Shown here one piece after another: positions 1-8,479 of a DNA stretch of 64,000 nt. The translations under genes were made by a program, and so were the position numbers. Source of the DNA: a bacterium (lineage in GTDB: Bacteria > Bacillota > Clostridia > Lachnospirales > Lachnospiraceae); NCBI GenBank assembly GCA_004562765.1, contig SFRL01000011.1, positions 10,917-74,916 of the forward strand, given 5' to 3'. The notes beneath the pieces are model-generated. The model had not been told where the DNA came from. It was given only the letters and a program-made list of their open reading frames with translations, and did no database searches. How positions within the stretch are numbered: position 1 is the stretch's first letter; each line of letters begins with the position of its first letter.

Positions 1-414
1 ATAATAGTAATCCAGCAGATGCGCGACTACCTCTGTATCCGTCTCTGAAATGAATTGATAGCCACGGTTGATCAGCTTATTCTTCAGCTTCATGTAGTTT
101 TCGATAATTCCGTTGTGTACCACAGCGATGCTGCGCGTCTCGTTAAACTGCGGATGCGCGTTTCTGTCGTTGGGCTCGCCGTGTGTCGCCCAGCGCGTAT
201 GTCCGATGCCCACCGTTCCGGGCATCGTGCTGCCGTCATGGGTCAGCTCACTGAGCACCTTCAACCGTCCGGTACACTTTTCGATGTTGATCTGCGTCCC
301 GTCATAGATCGCCATTCCGGCAGAGTCATAACCGCGGTACTCCAGCTTTGACAGTCCGTCAAGCAAAATAGGCGCCGCAGGGCGCTTTCCGATATATCCT
401 ACGATTCCACACAT
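1..414 (-). CDS. glmS: Glutamine-fructose-6-phosphate aminotransferase, N-terminal part (cut by window edge)
   Basis: The first 138 codons are present; the rest lies beyond base 1. The protein begins MCGIVGYIGKRPA, so Cys2 is the N-terminal nucleophile of the class II glutamine amidotransferase domain once Met is removed. The family motifs LEYRGYDSAG, HTRWATHGEP and VVHNGIIENY follow in order. The enzyme makes glucosamine-6-phosphate from fructose-6-phosphate and glutamine, the first step to UDP-GlcNAc. The start is fixed by AAGGAGG 8-12 bases upstream (about 424-429). glmM lies upstream on the same strand at 8480-9829, so the usual cdaA-cdaR-glmM-glmS order is kept but split by a teichoic acid block. 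The 103-base leader contains the LCP gene terminator and no glmS ribozyme core that I can see. Confidence 0.96.
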   Translation of the reverse strand, partial: MCGIVGYIGKRPAAPILLDGLSKLEYRGYDSAGMAIYDGTQINIEKCTGRLKVLSELTHDGSTMPGTVGIGHTRWATHGEPNDRNAHPQFNETRSIAVVHNGIIENYMKLKNKLINRGYQFISETDTEVVAHLLDYYY

Positions 415-457
415 ATCTTTTTCCTCCTTATGATCCAAAAGCTGTTATGAAGTAACA

Positions 458-484
458 AAGGGCGCATTCCTGTGGTGCGCCCTT
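458..484 (-). terminator. Hairpin terminator after the LCP gene
   Basis: A perfect 9-bp stem AAGGGCGCA/TGCGCCCTT with a 9-base loop lies between the LCP stop codon (518) and glmS. On the minus strand it is followed by TTTGTTACTT, a modest U-rich tail. It would separate the LCP transcript from glmS, or act as an attenuator for it. Confidence 0.6.
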
Positions 485-517
485 GCTCTTTTCATTTCCG
501 ATATTTCACCGGCTGTT

Positions 518-1708
518 TCATTCCCTATCGAAGGTATCTCCCTCGATGCTTCCGCCCTGCACGGCGTCCGGATTATCTCCGTGTTCGATGGTGATGCCAT
601 AGTTGTTCTTGATCAGATTGCTGTAGTTGACCACAGTCGCCGAAGGCACGTAGCTGGTGTCATTGTACAGATAGCGATGCAGTGCCCGCACATTGTTCTC
701 CAGATCCGCACAGATGACCACGTCTCCCTTGCTGCCACCGAGTCTTGCCGGATATTTGCTGAAGGGGAATCCGGTGGAATCCGACAGCTCATAGTCAAAC
801 ATGGCTGCTGCCAGACGGATGATGTCGGTGTTTGTATAGTTCGTACAGATCTCCGGGAATACCTGATTGATGATCTTGTTGATCGTCGGGAGATCTGTCT
901 TTTTCGCCTTTTTCACAATCTGGTTGATGACCTCACGCTGACGCTCCGCCCGGGCGAAATCGCTGCCTGCGGTGGAACGGATCCGGGCATAGGCGGTCGC
1001 CTGCGTGCCGTTTAACGTCTGCAGTCCGGTGGTCGTCAGATGCACCGGGGTATCTCCGGTCGCTTTTGCCGTCGTGTCGATGTGATGGTTGATATATTTC
1101 AGCTCTGCGGAGTCCACCTCGATCTCCACACCGCCGAGCATATTGACCACATCTGTCACGACCTTGAAGTCTACCGTGATGAAATGCTCAATGTCCAGAT
1201 CCAGACTGGCATTCAGCATACGGATAGACTGCTCCGCGCCGCCGATGGCAAAGGCACGGTTCGCCTTATGGAAGTTCGGTGAGTTTTCTGTCTGTATATC
1301 GGTGTCCAAAAACGTATCACGGTACACGGATACGAGCTTTACTTCCTTTGTGTCGTTATTGATACTTGCGATCATGATCACGTCGGAATTGCCGGAATCC
1401 GCGTGTCCGTTGAAATAATTGTCCACGCCGAACAGTGCCACATCCTCGTAGCCCTTCATGATCTCGATCGTCTCTTCTTCCAGCTCATCCTCATTGATGT
1501 TCAGATCGGCTGCATCCAGCTTGGATGACGAGGTATCTGCCTTTTCTATTTTATTCAATGCCTGCCACACATATAACGCTGCCAGCACGATCAGCAATAC
1601 GATGATTTCTACAACAAGCAGTATGATCTTGCGTTTTCTTCTCTTTTTCTTTAAAAGACGTTTCTGCTCTTTTGGAGTTAGTTCACTCTCCCGTTGCTTC
1701 TTGCTCAT
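518..1708 (-). CDS. LytR-CpsA-Psr (LCP) family cell-wall polymer ligase
   Basis: This 396-residue protein has a very basic cytoplasmic N-terminus (1-28), one membrane segment (about 29-50) and an extracellular LCP domain. Family signatures are visible: DVALFGVDN, the phosphate-binding loop KLVSVYRDTFLD, and YARIRSTAGSDFARAERQREV near residue 240. LCP proteins transfer undecaprenyl-linked polymers such as teichoic acids or capsule onto peptidoglycan outside the membrane. The teichoic acid export and polymerase genes lie directly upstream on the same strand, so the likely substrate is their product (inference). It has its own promoter (1771-1799) and a good ribosome site (AAAAAGGAG), so it can be expressed apart from that cluster. 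Confidence 0.93.
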   Translation of the reverse strand: MSKKQRESELTPKEQKRLLKKKRRKRKIILLVVEIIVLLIVLAALYVWQALNKIEKADTSSSKLDAADLNINEDELEEETIEIMKGYEDVALFGVDNYFNGHADSGNSDVIMIASINNDTKEVKLVSVYRDTFLDTDIQTENSPNFHKANRAFAIGGAEQSIRMLNASLDLDIEHFITVDFKVVTDVVNMLGGVEIEVDSAELKYINHHIDTTAKATGDTPVHLTTTGLQTLNGTQATAYARIRSTAGSDFARAERQREVINQIVKKAKKTDLPTINKIINQVFPEICTNYTNTDIIRLAAAMFDYELSDSTGFPFSKYPARLGGSKGDVVICADLENNVRALHRYLYNDTSYVPSATVVNYSNLIKNNYGITIEHGDNPDAVQGGSIEGDTFDRE

Positions 1709-1770
1709 AATGGCTCCTTTTTATCTGATAACGGTGATTCCCCTATATGCATGATAAACTAAACAGTACA

Positions 1771-1799
1771 AGTTTAGACTAATTTTCTTCATCTGTCAA
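1771..1799 (-). promoter_or_regulatory. Sigma-A promoter of the LCP gene
   Basis: On the minus strand a perfect TTGACA (1799-1794), a 17-base spacer and TAAACT (1776-1771) lie about 60 bases before the LCP start codon. Confidence 0.75.
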
Positions 1800-1805
1800 T
1801 CAGAA

Positions 1806-1997
1806 CTATTTACGATGTATGTATTGCCAGCTTTTGGCATAATCCGCGCGCTCGGTTTCATTCATAGCGGCATATTTTTCGTATTCCAGTTTTGTCAGCA
1901 CCATCTCCGGATTGCCGCAGCGATGGCATTCCACGTCCTTTCGGCGGGATACCGTGCGCAGCCATCCGCAGGATGGGCAGATGTATACCTTTAGCAT
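1806..1997 (-). CDS. Small zinc-ribbon protein
   Basis: This 63-residue protein carries two cysteine knuckles, CPSCG at residues 7-11 and CHRCG at 24-28, enough to bind one zinc. A charged helical tail rich in Glu, Lys and Tyr follows. There is no membrane segment or signal peptide. Its start codon lies one base after the stop of the CDP-glycerol transferase gene, and its ribosome site (AGAGGAAATAAC) overlaps that gene's end, so the two are co-transcribed and probably coupled in translation. The function is unknown. Zinc ribbons of this size bind protein or nucleic acid, and an assembly or regulatory role in the polymer pathway is only a guess from position. Confidence 0.75.
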   Translation of the reverse strand: MLKVYICPSCGWLRTVSRRKDVECHRCGNPEMVLTKLEYEKYAAMNETERADYAKSWQYIHRK

Positions 1998-1998
1998 G

Positions 1999-3177
1999 TT
2001 ATTTCCTCTCTTTTTCTTCTCTGATCCCGATGTAGTCCAGGATCCGCTCTGTCGCGTGTCCGTCGCAGGCGCTCATGAATTTTTCCCTGAAATCCTTCAC
2101 CTGCTGCCTGTCGAAGCGCGCGTCGATCTCCCGGATGTACGCGATCATCTCCGTCTGGTCGTCGAACACCGGTCCCGGAGTCAGCGTGTCATAGTCGTAA
2201 TAAAAGCCCCGTGCGTCGAAATACTCCTGCAGGTCCGGCGCGTAAAAGACCATCGGCCGCTCGAACAGTGAATACTCAAAGACAAGCGAGGAGTAGTCGC
2301 TGATGCAGATGTCGCTGACACATAACAGCTGGCTGATACTCATCGCTCCGGTGAGATCTCTTGCAAAATCCCGGCAGCTTTCCGGGATCCGGGGCAGTTT
2401 TTTTACAAACGGATGATGTTTTTCCACCAGCACATACTCTGCGGACAGCGCAGTTTTCCATGCCTCGTGGTCCAGCTGCAGTGAGCGGGCATTCGTCTGT
2501 GTTCCGCGAAACGTGGGTGCATAGAGAATGATCTTTTTGTCCCGCGCCTGCGGAAACTGTGCGTACAGTTCCTCTCTTGCCGCGCGGATATAATCCGGGT
2601 CAAAAAACACGTCCGTGCGGCTCACGCCCAGCGGACGGATCACGCCCTGCGGCTGGTGCATGGCATCCTGATAGGCACTGACTGCCTCCGGTGCGCTGAC
2701 GCTGACGAGCCACTGGTTTTTATAATACGGATAGCGTTCCATCTCTTTGCCCGAGATGCCCCATTCCAGAGACGCAGTGGAAAATCCGAATTTTTTGAAG
2801 GCACCGCAGCCATGCCACGTCTGGATGAGCTTTGTCTGCGGGCGCAGTTTTACACAGCTTGTAATATTGGATGCCTCATTGATGAATACGACCGGCGCTG
2901 TCGCGATGCTTCGCAGCATGCGCACACAGTTTTTCAGATACTGCGCGCCGCCCACGCTGCCGTCGTGAATGCAGATCAGCTCCGGCTGTCTGCCACGCGC
3001 CTTTACTTCCTCATACAGCAGGGCGAAGCTGTCCGTCAGCCGGTCTGCCGATACTTCTAAGAATACGACCCGCCCCGGTTCCACCGTTCTTCGCGCCGCA
3101 CAGGCATAGACCGCAGGCAGGATCACCTTGAGACTGGCAAACCGGGCCAGCTTTTTCAGCCCTTTTTTCAGGGACAT
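1999..3177 (-). CDS. CDP-glycerol glycerophosphotransferase family protein (TagF/TarF-like), first copy
   Basis: Read from the ATG at 3177 the protein has 392 residues. The frame is open further upstream, but this ATG follows GAAGGAGAG inside the end of the exporter ATPase gene, so it is the best start. The N-terminus is basic and amphipathic (MSLKKGLKKLARFASLK), as in membrane-associated family members. Family motifs are TKLIQTWHGCGAFKKFG, GVSRTDVFF, ILYAPTFRG, VEKHHPF and ISDYSSLVFEYSLFERP with the conserved Asp-Tyr-Ser-Ser. These enzymes add glycerol-phosphate (or ribitol-phosphate) from the CDP-activated form to teichoic acid chains on the inner membrane face. A second copy lies at 4827-5948. 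Which copy primes and which polymerises cannot be told from sequence. Confidence 0.9.
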   Translation of the reverse strand: MSLKKGLKKLARFASLKVILPAVYACAARRTVEPGRVVFLEVSADRLTDSFALLYEEVKARGRQPELICIHDGSVGGAQYLKNCVRMLRSIATAPVVFINEASNITSCVKLRPQTKLIQTWHGCGAFKKFGFSTASLEWGISGKEMERYPYYKNQWLVSVSAPEAVSAYQDAMHQPQGVIRPLGVSRTDVFFDPDYIRAAREELYAQFPQARDKKIILYAPTFRGTQTNARSLQLDHEAWKTALSAEYVLVEKHHPFVKKLPRIPESCRDFARDLTGAMSISQLLCVSDICISDYSSLVFEYSLFERPMVFYAPDLQEYFDARGFYYDYDTLTPGPVFDDQTEMIAYIREIDARFDRQQVKDFREKFMSACDGHATERILDYIGIREEKERK

Positions 3178-3178
3178 G

Positions 3179-4006
3179 CTAGTCCTCTCCTTCCATGAAC
3201 GCCTCGTATGCGTCCAGCACTTCGTCCGCATCGCCGATCATTTTTATGTCGCCGTCGTTCATCCAGATGACCGTATCGCACAGACTTCGCAGCGTCGCGT
3301 CCGAGTGGGACACGATCATGACCGTATGATTGCGGTCCTGGATCATCTTTTTCATGCGATTATAGCTCTTTTTCTTGAAATGGCGGTCGCCCACGGAAAG
3401 TACCTCGTCGATCAGCATGATGTCGGTCTCCAGCACCGCCGTGATGGAGAATGCCAGCTTGGAATACATTCCGCTGGAGTAGGTCCGCACCGGTTTATCG
3501 ATAAAGCTGCCCAGCTCGGAAAACTTGATGATACGCGGCATTTCCCTTCGGATCTCCTCCTCAGAGAAGCCAAGGAGCAGCCCGGAGAGCAGAATGTTCT
3601 CCCGCCCGGTCAGTGTTTTCTGAAATCCGACGCCGATCGCCAGCAGGGAAACAGAGTTGCCGTGCAGATCAATGGTTCCCTCGTTCGCGGAAAAGATGCC
3701 TGCCACCGCGCGCAGCAACGTCGATTTTCCGCTGCCGTTCTTACCGGTGATGCCTACGATCTGACCCTTAGGGATCTCAAAGGTCGCATTCCTCACCGCT
3801 TCAAAGCTCTCCTTCTGCGGACGGTTTTTTCTGCGAAACATCTGTTTGATGGATGTTTTCTGCATCGTGGAATAACTGATGCTGACACCTTCCAATGTGA
3901 TCGCCGGCTCATAGGTTCCGGGTGCCGGGATATATCGTTCTCTTTTTTCTTCGGTTTTTATCTCTTTGGACTCCTTTTGTCCTGTTTCTTCGATTCCTGA
4001 TCCCAT
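3179..4006 (-). CDS. tagH: Teichoic acid/polysaccharide ABC exporter, ATP-binding subunit (TagH-like)
   Basis: This 275-residue protein has a hydrophilic N-terminus and then an ABC ATPase domain: Walker A GKNGSGKSTLL (about residue 92), a Q-loop in VGFQKTLTGRENILLSG, signature YSSGMYSKLAF, Walker B IMLIDEVLSVGD and switch histidine MIVSHSD. Insertion of the dimerisation segment MQKTSIKQMFRRKN before Walker A is typical of TagH/Wzt exporters. It lacks the long C-terminal extension of Bacillus TagH. It pairs with the TagG-like permease whose stop codon is 2 bases upstream, and it powers export of the undecaprenyl-linked polymer. Start supported by AAAGGA with 8-base spacing. Confidence 0.93.
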   Translation of the reverse strand: MGSGIEETGQKESKEIKTEEKRERYIPAPGTYEPAITLEGVSISYSTMQKTSIKQMFRRKNRPQKESFEAVRNATFEIPKGQIVGITGKNGSGKSTLLRAVAGIFSANEGTIDLHGNSVSLLAIGVGFQKTLTGRENILLSGLLLGFSEEEIRREMPRIIKFSELGSFIDKPVRTYSSGMYSKLAFSITAVLETDIMLIDEVLSVGDRHFKKKSYNRMKKMIQDRNHTVMIVSHSDATLRSLCDTVIWMNDGDIKMIGDADEVLDAYEAFMEGED

Positions 4007-4008
4007 TC

Positions 4009-4809
4009 CTAGATTCCTTTCACGTAGTTGTTCTCGTTACGGTAGACCAGCCGGATGCCGGCCATGCACAAAAGCAGTGAGATGACAAGCCAGATCAGCA
4101 TCCATTTCCAGTTTGGCGACTGGTTGTAGATCAACGCGTTTCTGACGGAGCTGATCAGATACGCCACCGGATTCCACTTGCCGAGGATCGTTGCCAGTTC
4201 CGAATAGTTTTTTCCGATCCTCTGATCGATATTGAAAATGATTCCCGTCAGATAAAAGAGCAGTTTGAATACAATATCGTTCACCTTTTTCAGGTCATCA
4301 ATATATACGCCGCAGTGCATCTCAAAGCACATCAGCCCGAAGGTCAGGATCATTAATACCACCATACCCGGAAAGATGAACAGGATATGATAGCTGAGCT
4401 TCACCCGGAAAAAGATCATCATCACCACCACGATCATCAGTGATATACACATTTTAAAGCCGGTGGTCATCATGTTTACGATCAAAAGTACCACTTTCGG
4501 CAGATATACACGTGACACAACGGATTTATACCGGCGCACGATCGTCGCGCTTTTTCTTTCGTTTACGGAAAAGAAATTCCACAAGGTGAGACCGATAAAG
4601 ATGAACAGCGGAAAGTAGGCTTCCGATTTGTCGAATACAAAGCCAAAGATAAACGTGTACACCAGCATCAGGCAGAATGGCTCTAAGATCCACCAGACCC
4701 AGTTCAGATAGGAATCTGCCACCTCCGTCTTCAGTTCCGCCTTGGCAGCGCAAATCATGTAGCTTTTATATTTTTTTAGATCTGCAAAGAATTGTCTGTA
4801 TATTTTCAT
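4009..4809 (-). CDS. tagG: Teichoic acid/polysaccharide ABC exporter, permease subunit (TagG-like)
   Basis: This is a 266-residue ABC-2 type permease with about six membrane segments. Signs of the family are the amphipathic N-terminus (FFADLKKYKSYMICAAKAELK), LNWVWWILEPFCLMLVY, the segment RRYKSVVSRVYLPKVVL and the C-terminal GKWNPVAYLISSVRNALIY. With the ATPase encoded just downstream it forms the flippase-type exporter of the lipid-linked polymer. A TTGGAG ribosome site precedes the ATG. The operon order here is polymerase 2, permease, ATPase, polymerase 1. Confidence 0.92.
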   Translation of the reverse strand: MKIYRQFFADLKKYKSYMICAAKAELKTEVADSYLNWVWWILEPFCLMLVYTFIFGFVFDKSEAYFPLFIFIGLTLWNFFSVNERKSATIVRRYKSVVSRVYLPKVVLLIVNMMTTGFKMCISLMIVVVMMIFFRVKLSYHILFIFPGMVVLMILTFGLMCFEMHCGVYIDDLKKVNDIVFKLLFYLTGIIFNIDQRIGKNYSELATILGKWNPVAYLISSVRNALIYNQSPNWKWMLIWLVISLLLCMAGIRLVYRNENNYVKGI

Positions 4810-4826
4810 ATATTTTCTCCAATTTT

Positions 4827-5948
4827 TTATTCATGCCGGGCGCGCATCCACTGAACGATCCGCTCGGTGGCATGTCCGTCGCACGCGCCCATGGTGCGCG
4901 CAAAAAAGGCATGCATCGCCGCCTCATCCCACGTGTCTGTCTGTCGGATCGCAGCCTTTAGCTGTTCACCGTCCATCGCGCGGTACGCGGGGATGCTGTC
5001 ATAGTCCTCGTAAAATCCGCACTCTTTTTTATATTCTTCGTAGTCCGGGGTGAACAGGATCAACGGCTTGCCAAAATAGGCGTAATCATAGATGACAGAC
5101 GAATAATCCGAGATCAGAATGTCCGTCACCGCCAGCAGTTCCTCCGTAAGCATCATGGAGTCCGGAACTGCGACTGTTTTCTGTGCGTGCGGGTGCAGCT
5201 TGACGATCAGATAATATTCATCCGGCAGCTCTGTGCGCAGCTTTTCAATGGTCTGTGTGCCTGCCAGCTTCGGATCGCCAGCGTTGCCGCGAAAGGTCGG
5301 CGCCCACAGGATCACCCGTTTTCCCGCCGCCTGCGGATGTTCTTTCGCAAAACGCGCACGGATCTGCGCTTTTCGTTCTTCCTTGTAAAACCAGTCCGTA
5401 CGGCTGATCCCCATCACCTGCACATGACTTTTGTCGGTGCGCATGGCCCGCACAAAGGGCTCTACTGCGTAGTCCGCACTGACGGTGATCAGGTCATAGT
5501 TGGCGAACACGTTGCCGCCGTGATAGCCTGACGGGATGTTTCCCGGGGAATCGTAGCCGAAGCGCTTGAGCGCGCCCCCGGAATGCCACAGCTGGATCAC
5601 TTTTGTTTCCGGACGTTTTTTGCAGGATGCCACCGGCAGATGATTGTCGCAGATGACGACATAGCCCGCATTCGCGTATGCCCGCATAAAGGCCAGCATA
5701 CTTTTTGCTATAGAAAGATAAGAACCTTTCTGATAATCCTTGCACAGCTCCATCACGGTAAAGTCCGGCTGCGCGCGCAGCGCCTCTGCCAGCTCTCTCA
5801 TGCTGTAGGGCAGCTCGTCGTGATGGGCATCTGCGAGAATTACCAGATCCTTCCTGACATTTTTCTTTTTTGACAGGTTGTATACAGCCGGGAGCAGCAC
5901 ACGCTGCATCACCGTCTTAATATACTCACGAATCATAAGTTTAGCCAT
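4827..5948 (-). CDS. CDP-glycerol glycerophosphotransferase family protein (TagF/TarF-like), second copy
   Basis: This 373-residue protein has the same architecture as the one at 1999-3177: a basic amphipathic N-terminus, TKVIQLWHSGGALKRFG, GISRTDWFY, ILWAPTFRG, VKLHPHAQKT and ISDYSSVIYDYAYFGKP. Its N-terminal third differs strongly from the first copy, which suggests a different acceptor (primer against growing chain). It overlaps the stop of the GT2 gene upstream by 8 bases, so the genes are translationally linked. The ribosome site GGAG lies 12 bases before the chosen ATG; a second ATG four codons inside has no better site. Confidence 0.9.
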   Translation of the reverse strand: MAKLMIREYIKTVMQRVLLPAVYNLSKKKNVRKDLVILADAHHDELPYSMRELAEALRAQPDFTVMELCKDYQKGSYLSIAKSMLAFMRAYANAGYVVICDNHLPVASCKKRPETKVIQLWHSGGALKRFGYDSPGNIPSGYHGGNVFANYDLITVSADYAVEPFVRAMRTDKSHVQVMGISRTDWFYKEERKAQIRARFAKEHPQAAGKRVILWAPTFRGNAGDPKLAGTQTIEKLRTELPDEYYLIVKLHPHAQKTVAVPDSMMLTEELLAVTDILISDYSSVIYDYAYFGKPLILFTPDYEEYKKECGFYEDYDSIPAYRAMDGEQLKAAIRQTDTWDEAAMHAFFARTMGACDGHATERIVQWMRARHE

Positions 5949-6690
5949 AATATTTTTTTACTCCGTTGACAGCATAGCTGAACAGATAGCGCATGCTCTT
6001 CAGCCGTCCAAAACCCATATAGCGGTAGACGCCGTACTGCATCTTTGCGGATCTCAGCTTGTTGCGGGATTTGCCGTCGGCAGACAGACGACAGTGCAGA
6101 TACGGCTCATTGATGCCGACTGCCGCGCCATATTTTTTTAATACCTGAAGCCAGAGGATGTAGTCCTCATGCAGCTCTGCATGGCACATATAAAATTCCC
6201 GGGCGATCTGCGTCGGCATGACGACAGAACCACAGGGAATCGTGTTGGTGTGCAGAAGTTCTTCGTAGGTGATGCGCTCGGGCACTCCGATCGTGCGCCC
6301 GGTGGGTGTCCCGTCTTCCGCATGCAGCGTCCGCGCACTGCAGCAGAGCGGCGCGCCCGTCTCCTCCAATAACCGGATCTGCGCGCCCAGCTTGTCCGGC
6401 TCCCACCAGTCATCCGCGTCCAAAAATGCTACATAACGCCCGCGCGCCATGCGGATCCCGCGGTTGCGCGTTTCCGCCACGCCGAGATTATGGTCGTTTT
6501 TGATATATCTGACCGCCGGGTCGTTCTCGAATGACTCCATGGCAGTGTCGATGTCATCCGGGCTGCAGTCATTGATCACGATGACCTCTAATTCGCTCTG
6601 TTCCACGTCCTCCTGCTCCAGCGCGGAGTGGACTGCGTTTGCGATATATTTTTCTGCGTTGTACGCAGGGATGATGACCGAGATGAGCAT
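5941..6690 (-). CDS. Glycosyltransferase family 2 protein
   Basis: This 249-residue GT-A fold enzyme starts with ISVIIPAYNAEKYI. Next come VIVINDCSPDD, the nucleotide-binding segment NLGVAETRNRGIRMARGRYVAF, the metal-binding LDADDWW (DxD), and later the acceptor-site motif HEDYILWLQVLKKYG. No membrane segment is present beyond a weak C-terminal amphipathic stretch. It probably adds a sugar to the lipid-linked oligosaccharide started by the transferase at 6764-8125. AGGAGG sits 11 bases before the ATG. The sugar donor is unknown. Confidence 0.9.
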   Translation of the reverse strand: MLISVIIPAYNAEKYIANAVHSALEQEDVEQSELEVIVINDCSPDDIDTAMESFENDPAVRYIKNDHNLGVAETRNRGIRMARGRYVAFLDADDWWEPDKLGAQIRLLEETGAPLCCSARTLHAEDGTPTGRTIGVPERITYEELLHTNTIPCGSVVMPTQIAREFYMCHAELHEDYILWLQVLKKYGAAVGINEPYLHCRLSADGKSRNKLRSAKMQYGVYRYMGFGRLKSMRYLFSYAVNGVKKYYG

Positions 6691-6763
6691 GTTGCACGCT
6701 ACCTCCTGTGTCTTTCTTTCGAAATCCGCGCAGCCGATGCTTCGGTCTGCCTGTTACTTTTTG

Positions 6764-8125
6764 TTATTTTAATGCGGTGGTCTGGTTGCCGTCGACACCC
6801 TCTGATTTTTCTTTCTGGAACAGGATCTTGACCGTCAAGAAGCACAGCTTGATATCCAGCCATAAGGAGTAATTTTCAATGTAGGTCAGATCCAGCTTGA
6901 GTTTGTCATAAGGAACGGTATTATACTGTCCGTACACCTGGGCATATCCGGTCAGTCCCGCCTTCATCTTCAGGCGGAATTTAAACTCCGGTATACTCTC
7001 TTCGTACTGTTCAAAGATCTCTCTCCGCTCCGGTCTGGGACCGACGATGGACATATCGCCCTTTAAGATATTGAACAACTGCGGCAGTTCGTCAAAGTGC
7101 GTGCGCCGCAGGATCCGTCCCACCGGTGTGATGCGGTCGTCATCCGCTTTGGCAAGGCGCGCGCCGTTCTCCTCGGACTCCACGATCATGCTGCGGAATT
7201 TGATGATCTGGAACGGTCTGGCATCCTTGGTGATACGCTCCTGTGTATAGAAGACCGGACCATGATCGTACGCTTTGATCGCAATGACGATCACCAGCAT
7301 GATCGGCGACAAAAGGATACACGCGATCAACGAGAGCACGATGTCCATCAGACGCTTGAAAAAGCGCTCGCCGATGGACAGTCCGTTGTTGCGGCTCAGC
7401 ATCAGGATACTGTCAAACAGATCAATGCGGTCGGAGCCGGTGATAATGATATCCGAGATCTTCGGGATACTGTAACAGCGGATCTCATGCCAGTAACAGA
7501 ATTTCAAAAACTGGTTTCTCTCATGAGACGGAATGTCGCCGATGATGATCGTATCGTATTCCTTGATCTTTTCCAAGATGGCATCCATTCCTGCATCCAG
7601 CCTGATGGTCTCCCGGATCTGGTAGCGGTCCTGTCTGGAATCCAGCTTCGAGATGAGCTGTTTCGGACTGATGTCTCCGTATATGAGAAGCATCTGATGC
7701 GGCGGATAAAGCTTCGCGTAAAAATGCCGCGTGAGCAGTGTCCATGCGACTGCCAGCGCCGCTTCCATGAGCACCAGATACACAAAATGCTCCAGATGTG
7801 TTCCGAATTTCCACAGACCGAGCAGTGACAACTGCAGATATGCGACGGCATTCTGAAAGAAGATCGCCAGTGCCTGCCCGTACAGCGCATCCATGTTTCG
7901 CAGATATCCGACTTTAAAGCCGCCGAATATCTTTAAAAACAGAATGCAGAACATCGCATACAGACCGATGATCGCCCAGTCTCCGCGCCGGTAATATTTT
8001 ACCAGCATGATGTCTGCATAGATGTTGTACCACTGCCATGCAAACATTGCTGTCTGAGCCGCCACAAAACACATGCTCGCCCAGAACATAAAGATTCTTT
8101 TGTACTGATAATGCTTATTTTCCAT
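6764..8125 (-). CDS. Polyprenyl-phosphate sugar phosphotransferase (WbaP/CpsE-type initiating transferase)
   Basis: This 453-residue protein has four to five N-terminal membrane segments (about 10-120), a central Rossmann-like CoA-binding region, one further membrane segment (about 265-290) and a C-terminal bacterial sugar transferase domain. That domain shows KRLMDIVLSLIACILLSP, YTQERITKDARPFQIIKFRSM, RRTHFDELPQLFNILKGDMSIVGPRPE and LTGYAQVYG. Such enzymes transfer a sugar-1-phosphate to undecaprenyl phosphate and so start synthesis of the lipid-linked polymer. It lies at the head of the polymer cluster, as expected for the first committed step. The exact sugar cannot be read from sequence. 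Confidence 0.93.
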   Translation of the reverse strand: MENKHYQYKRIFMFWASMCFVAAQTAMFAWQWYNIYADIMLVKYYRRGDWAIIGLYAMFCILFLKIFGGFKVGYLRNMDALYGQALAIFFQNAVAYLQLSLLGLWKFGTHLEHFVYLVLMEAALAVAWTLLTRHFYAKLYPPHQMLLIYGDISPKQLISKLDSRQDRYQIRETIRLDAGMDAILEKIKEYDTIIIGDIPSHERNQFLKFCYWHEIRCYSIPKISDIIITGSDRIDLFDSILMLSRNNGLSIGERFFKRLMDIVLSLIACILLSPIMLVIVIAIKAYDHGPVFYTQERITKDARPFQIIKFRSMIVESEENGARLAKADDDRITPVGRILRRTHFDELPQLFNILKGDMSIVGPRPERREIFEQYEESIPEFKFRLKMKAGLTGYAQVYGQYNTVPYDKLKLDLTYIENYSLWLDIKLCFLTVKILFQKEKSEGVDGNQTTALK

Positions 8126-8182
8126 TACTCCTGCTCCCTTGGTATCCCCCCAAGTCCCACATATGTCCCCTTTTTGGCAGTG

Positions 8183-8446
8183 CTATTCGCCGAGTCCGTT
8201 CTCAACGACAGCCGTTATTCCTGCCATTGCGGCATCCTCATCTTCTCCTTCACAGATAAATTCAAGTTCTGTTCCGCTCTTGATGCAGGCGCCCAGCACG
8301 CTGAGCACGCTCTTTGCGTTCGCCTCGTTATCTCCGTATTTAAAATACACTTTGCTTTTGTATTTGACTGCTTCATTGCACAAAATACCTGCCGGACGCA
8401 GATGCAGCCCGGTCGGATTTTTGATCACTACTTTTTTGCTAACCAT
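8183..8446 (-). CDS. HPr family phosphocarrier protein
   Basis: This 87-residue protein contains the HPr active-site motif TGLHLRPAG with His15, and the regulatory serine region NAKSVLSVLG (Ser46 position). In Firmicutes Ser46 is phosphorylated by HPr kinase so that HPr acts with CcpA. It has full length and both key residues, so it should be a functional HPr or HPr-like carrier. No Enzyme I gene is adjacent. It sits alone between glmM and the polymer cluster, each gene with its own good ribosome site (here TGGAGGG). Whether it is the main PTS HPr or a regulatory paralogue cannot be decided here. Confidence 0.92.
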   Translation of the reverse strand: MVSKKVVIKNPTGLHLRPAGILCNEAVKYKSKVYFKYGDNEANAKSVLSVLGACIKSGTELEFICEGEDEDAAMAGITAVVENGLGE

Positions 8447-8479
8447 AAAATCCCTCCAAATATGACCGTTTTGCCGCCT

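Noticed and set aside
415..517. Possible glmS ribozyme in the glmS leader
   Set aside because: The leader is only 103 bases, is taken up by the upstream gene's terminator, and shows no ribozyme core.
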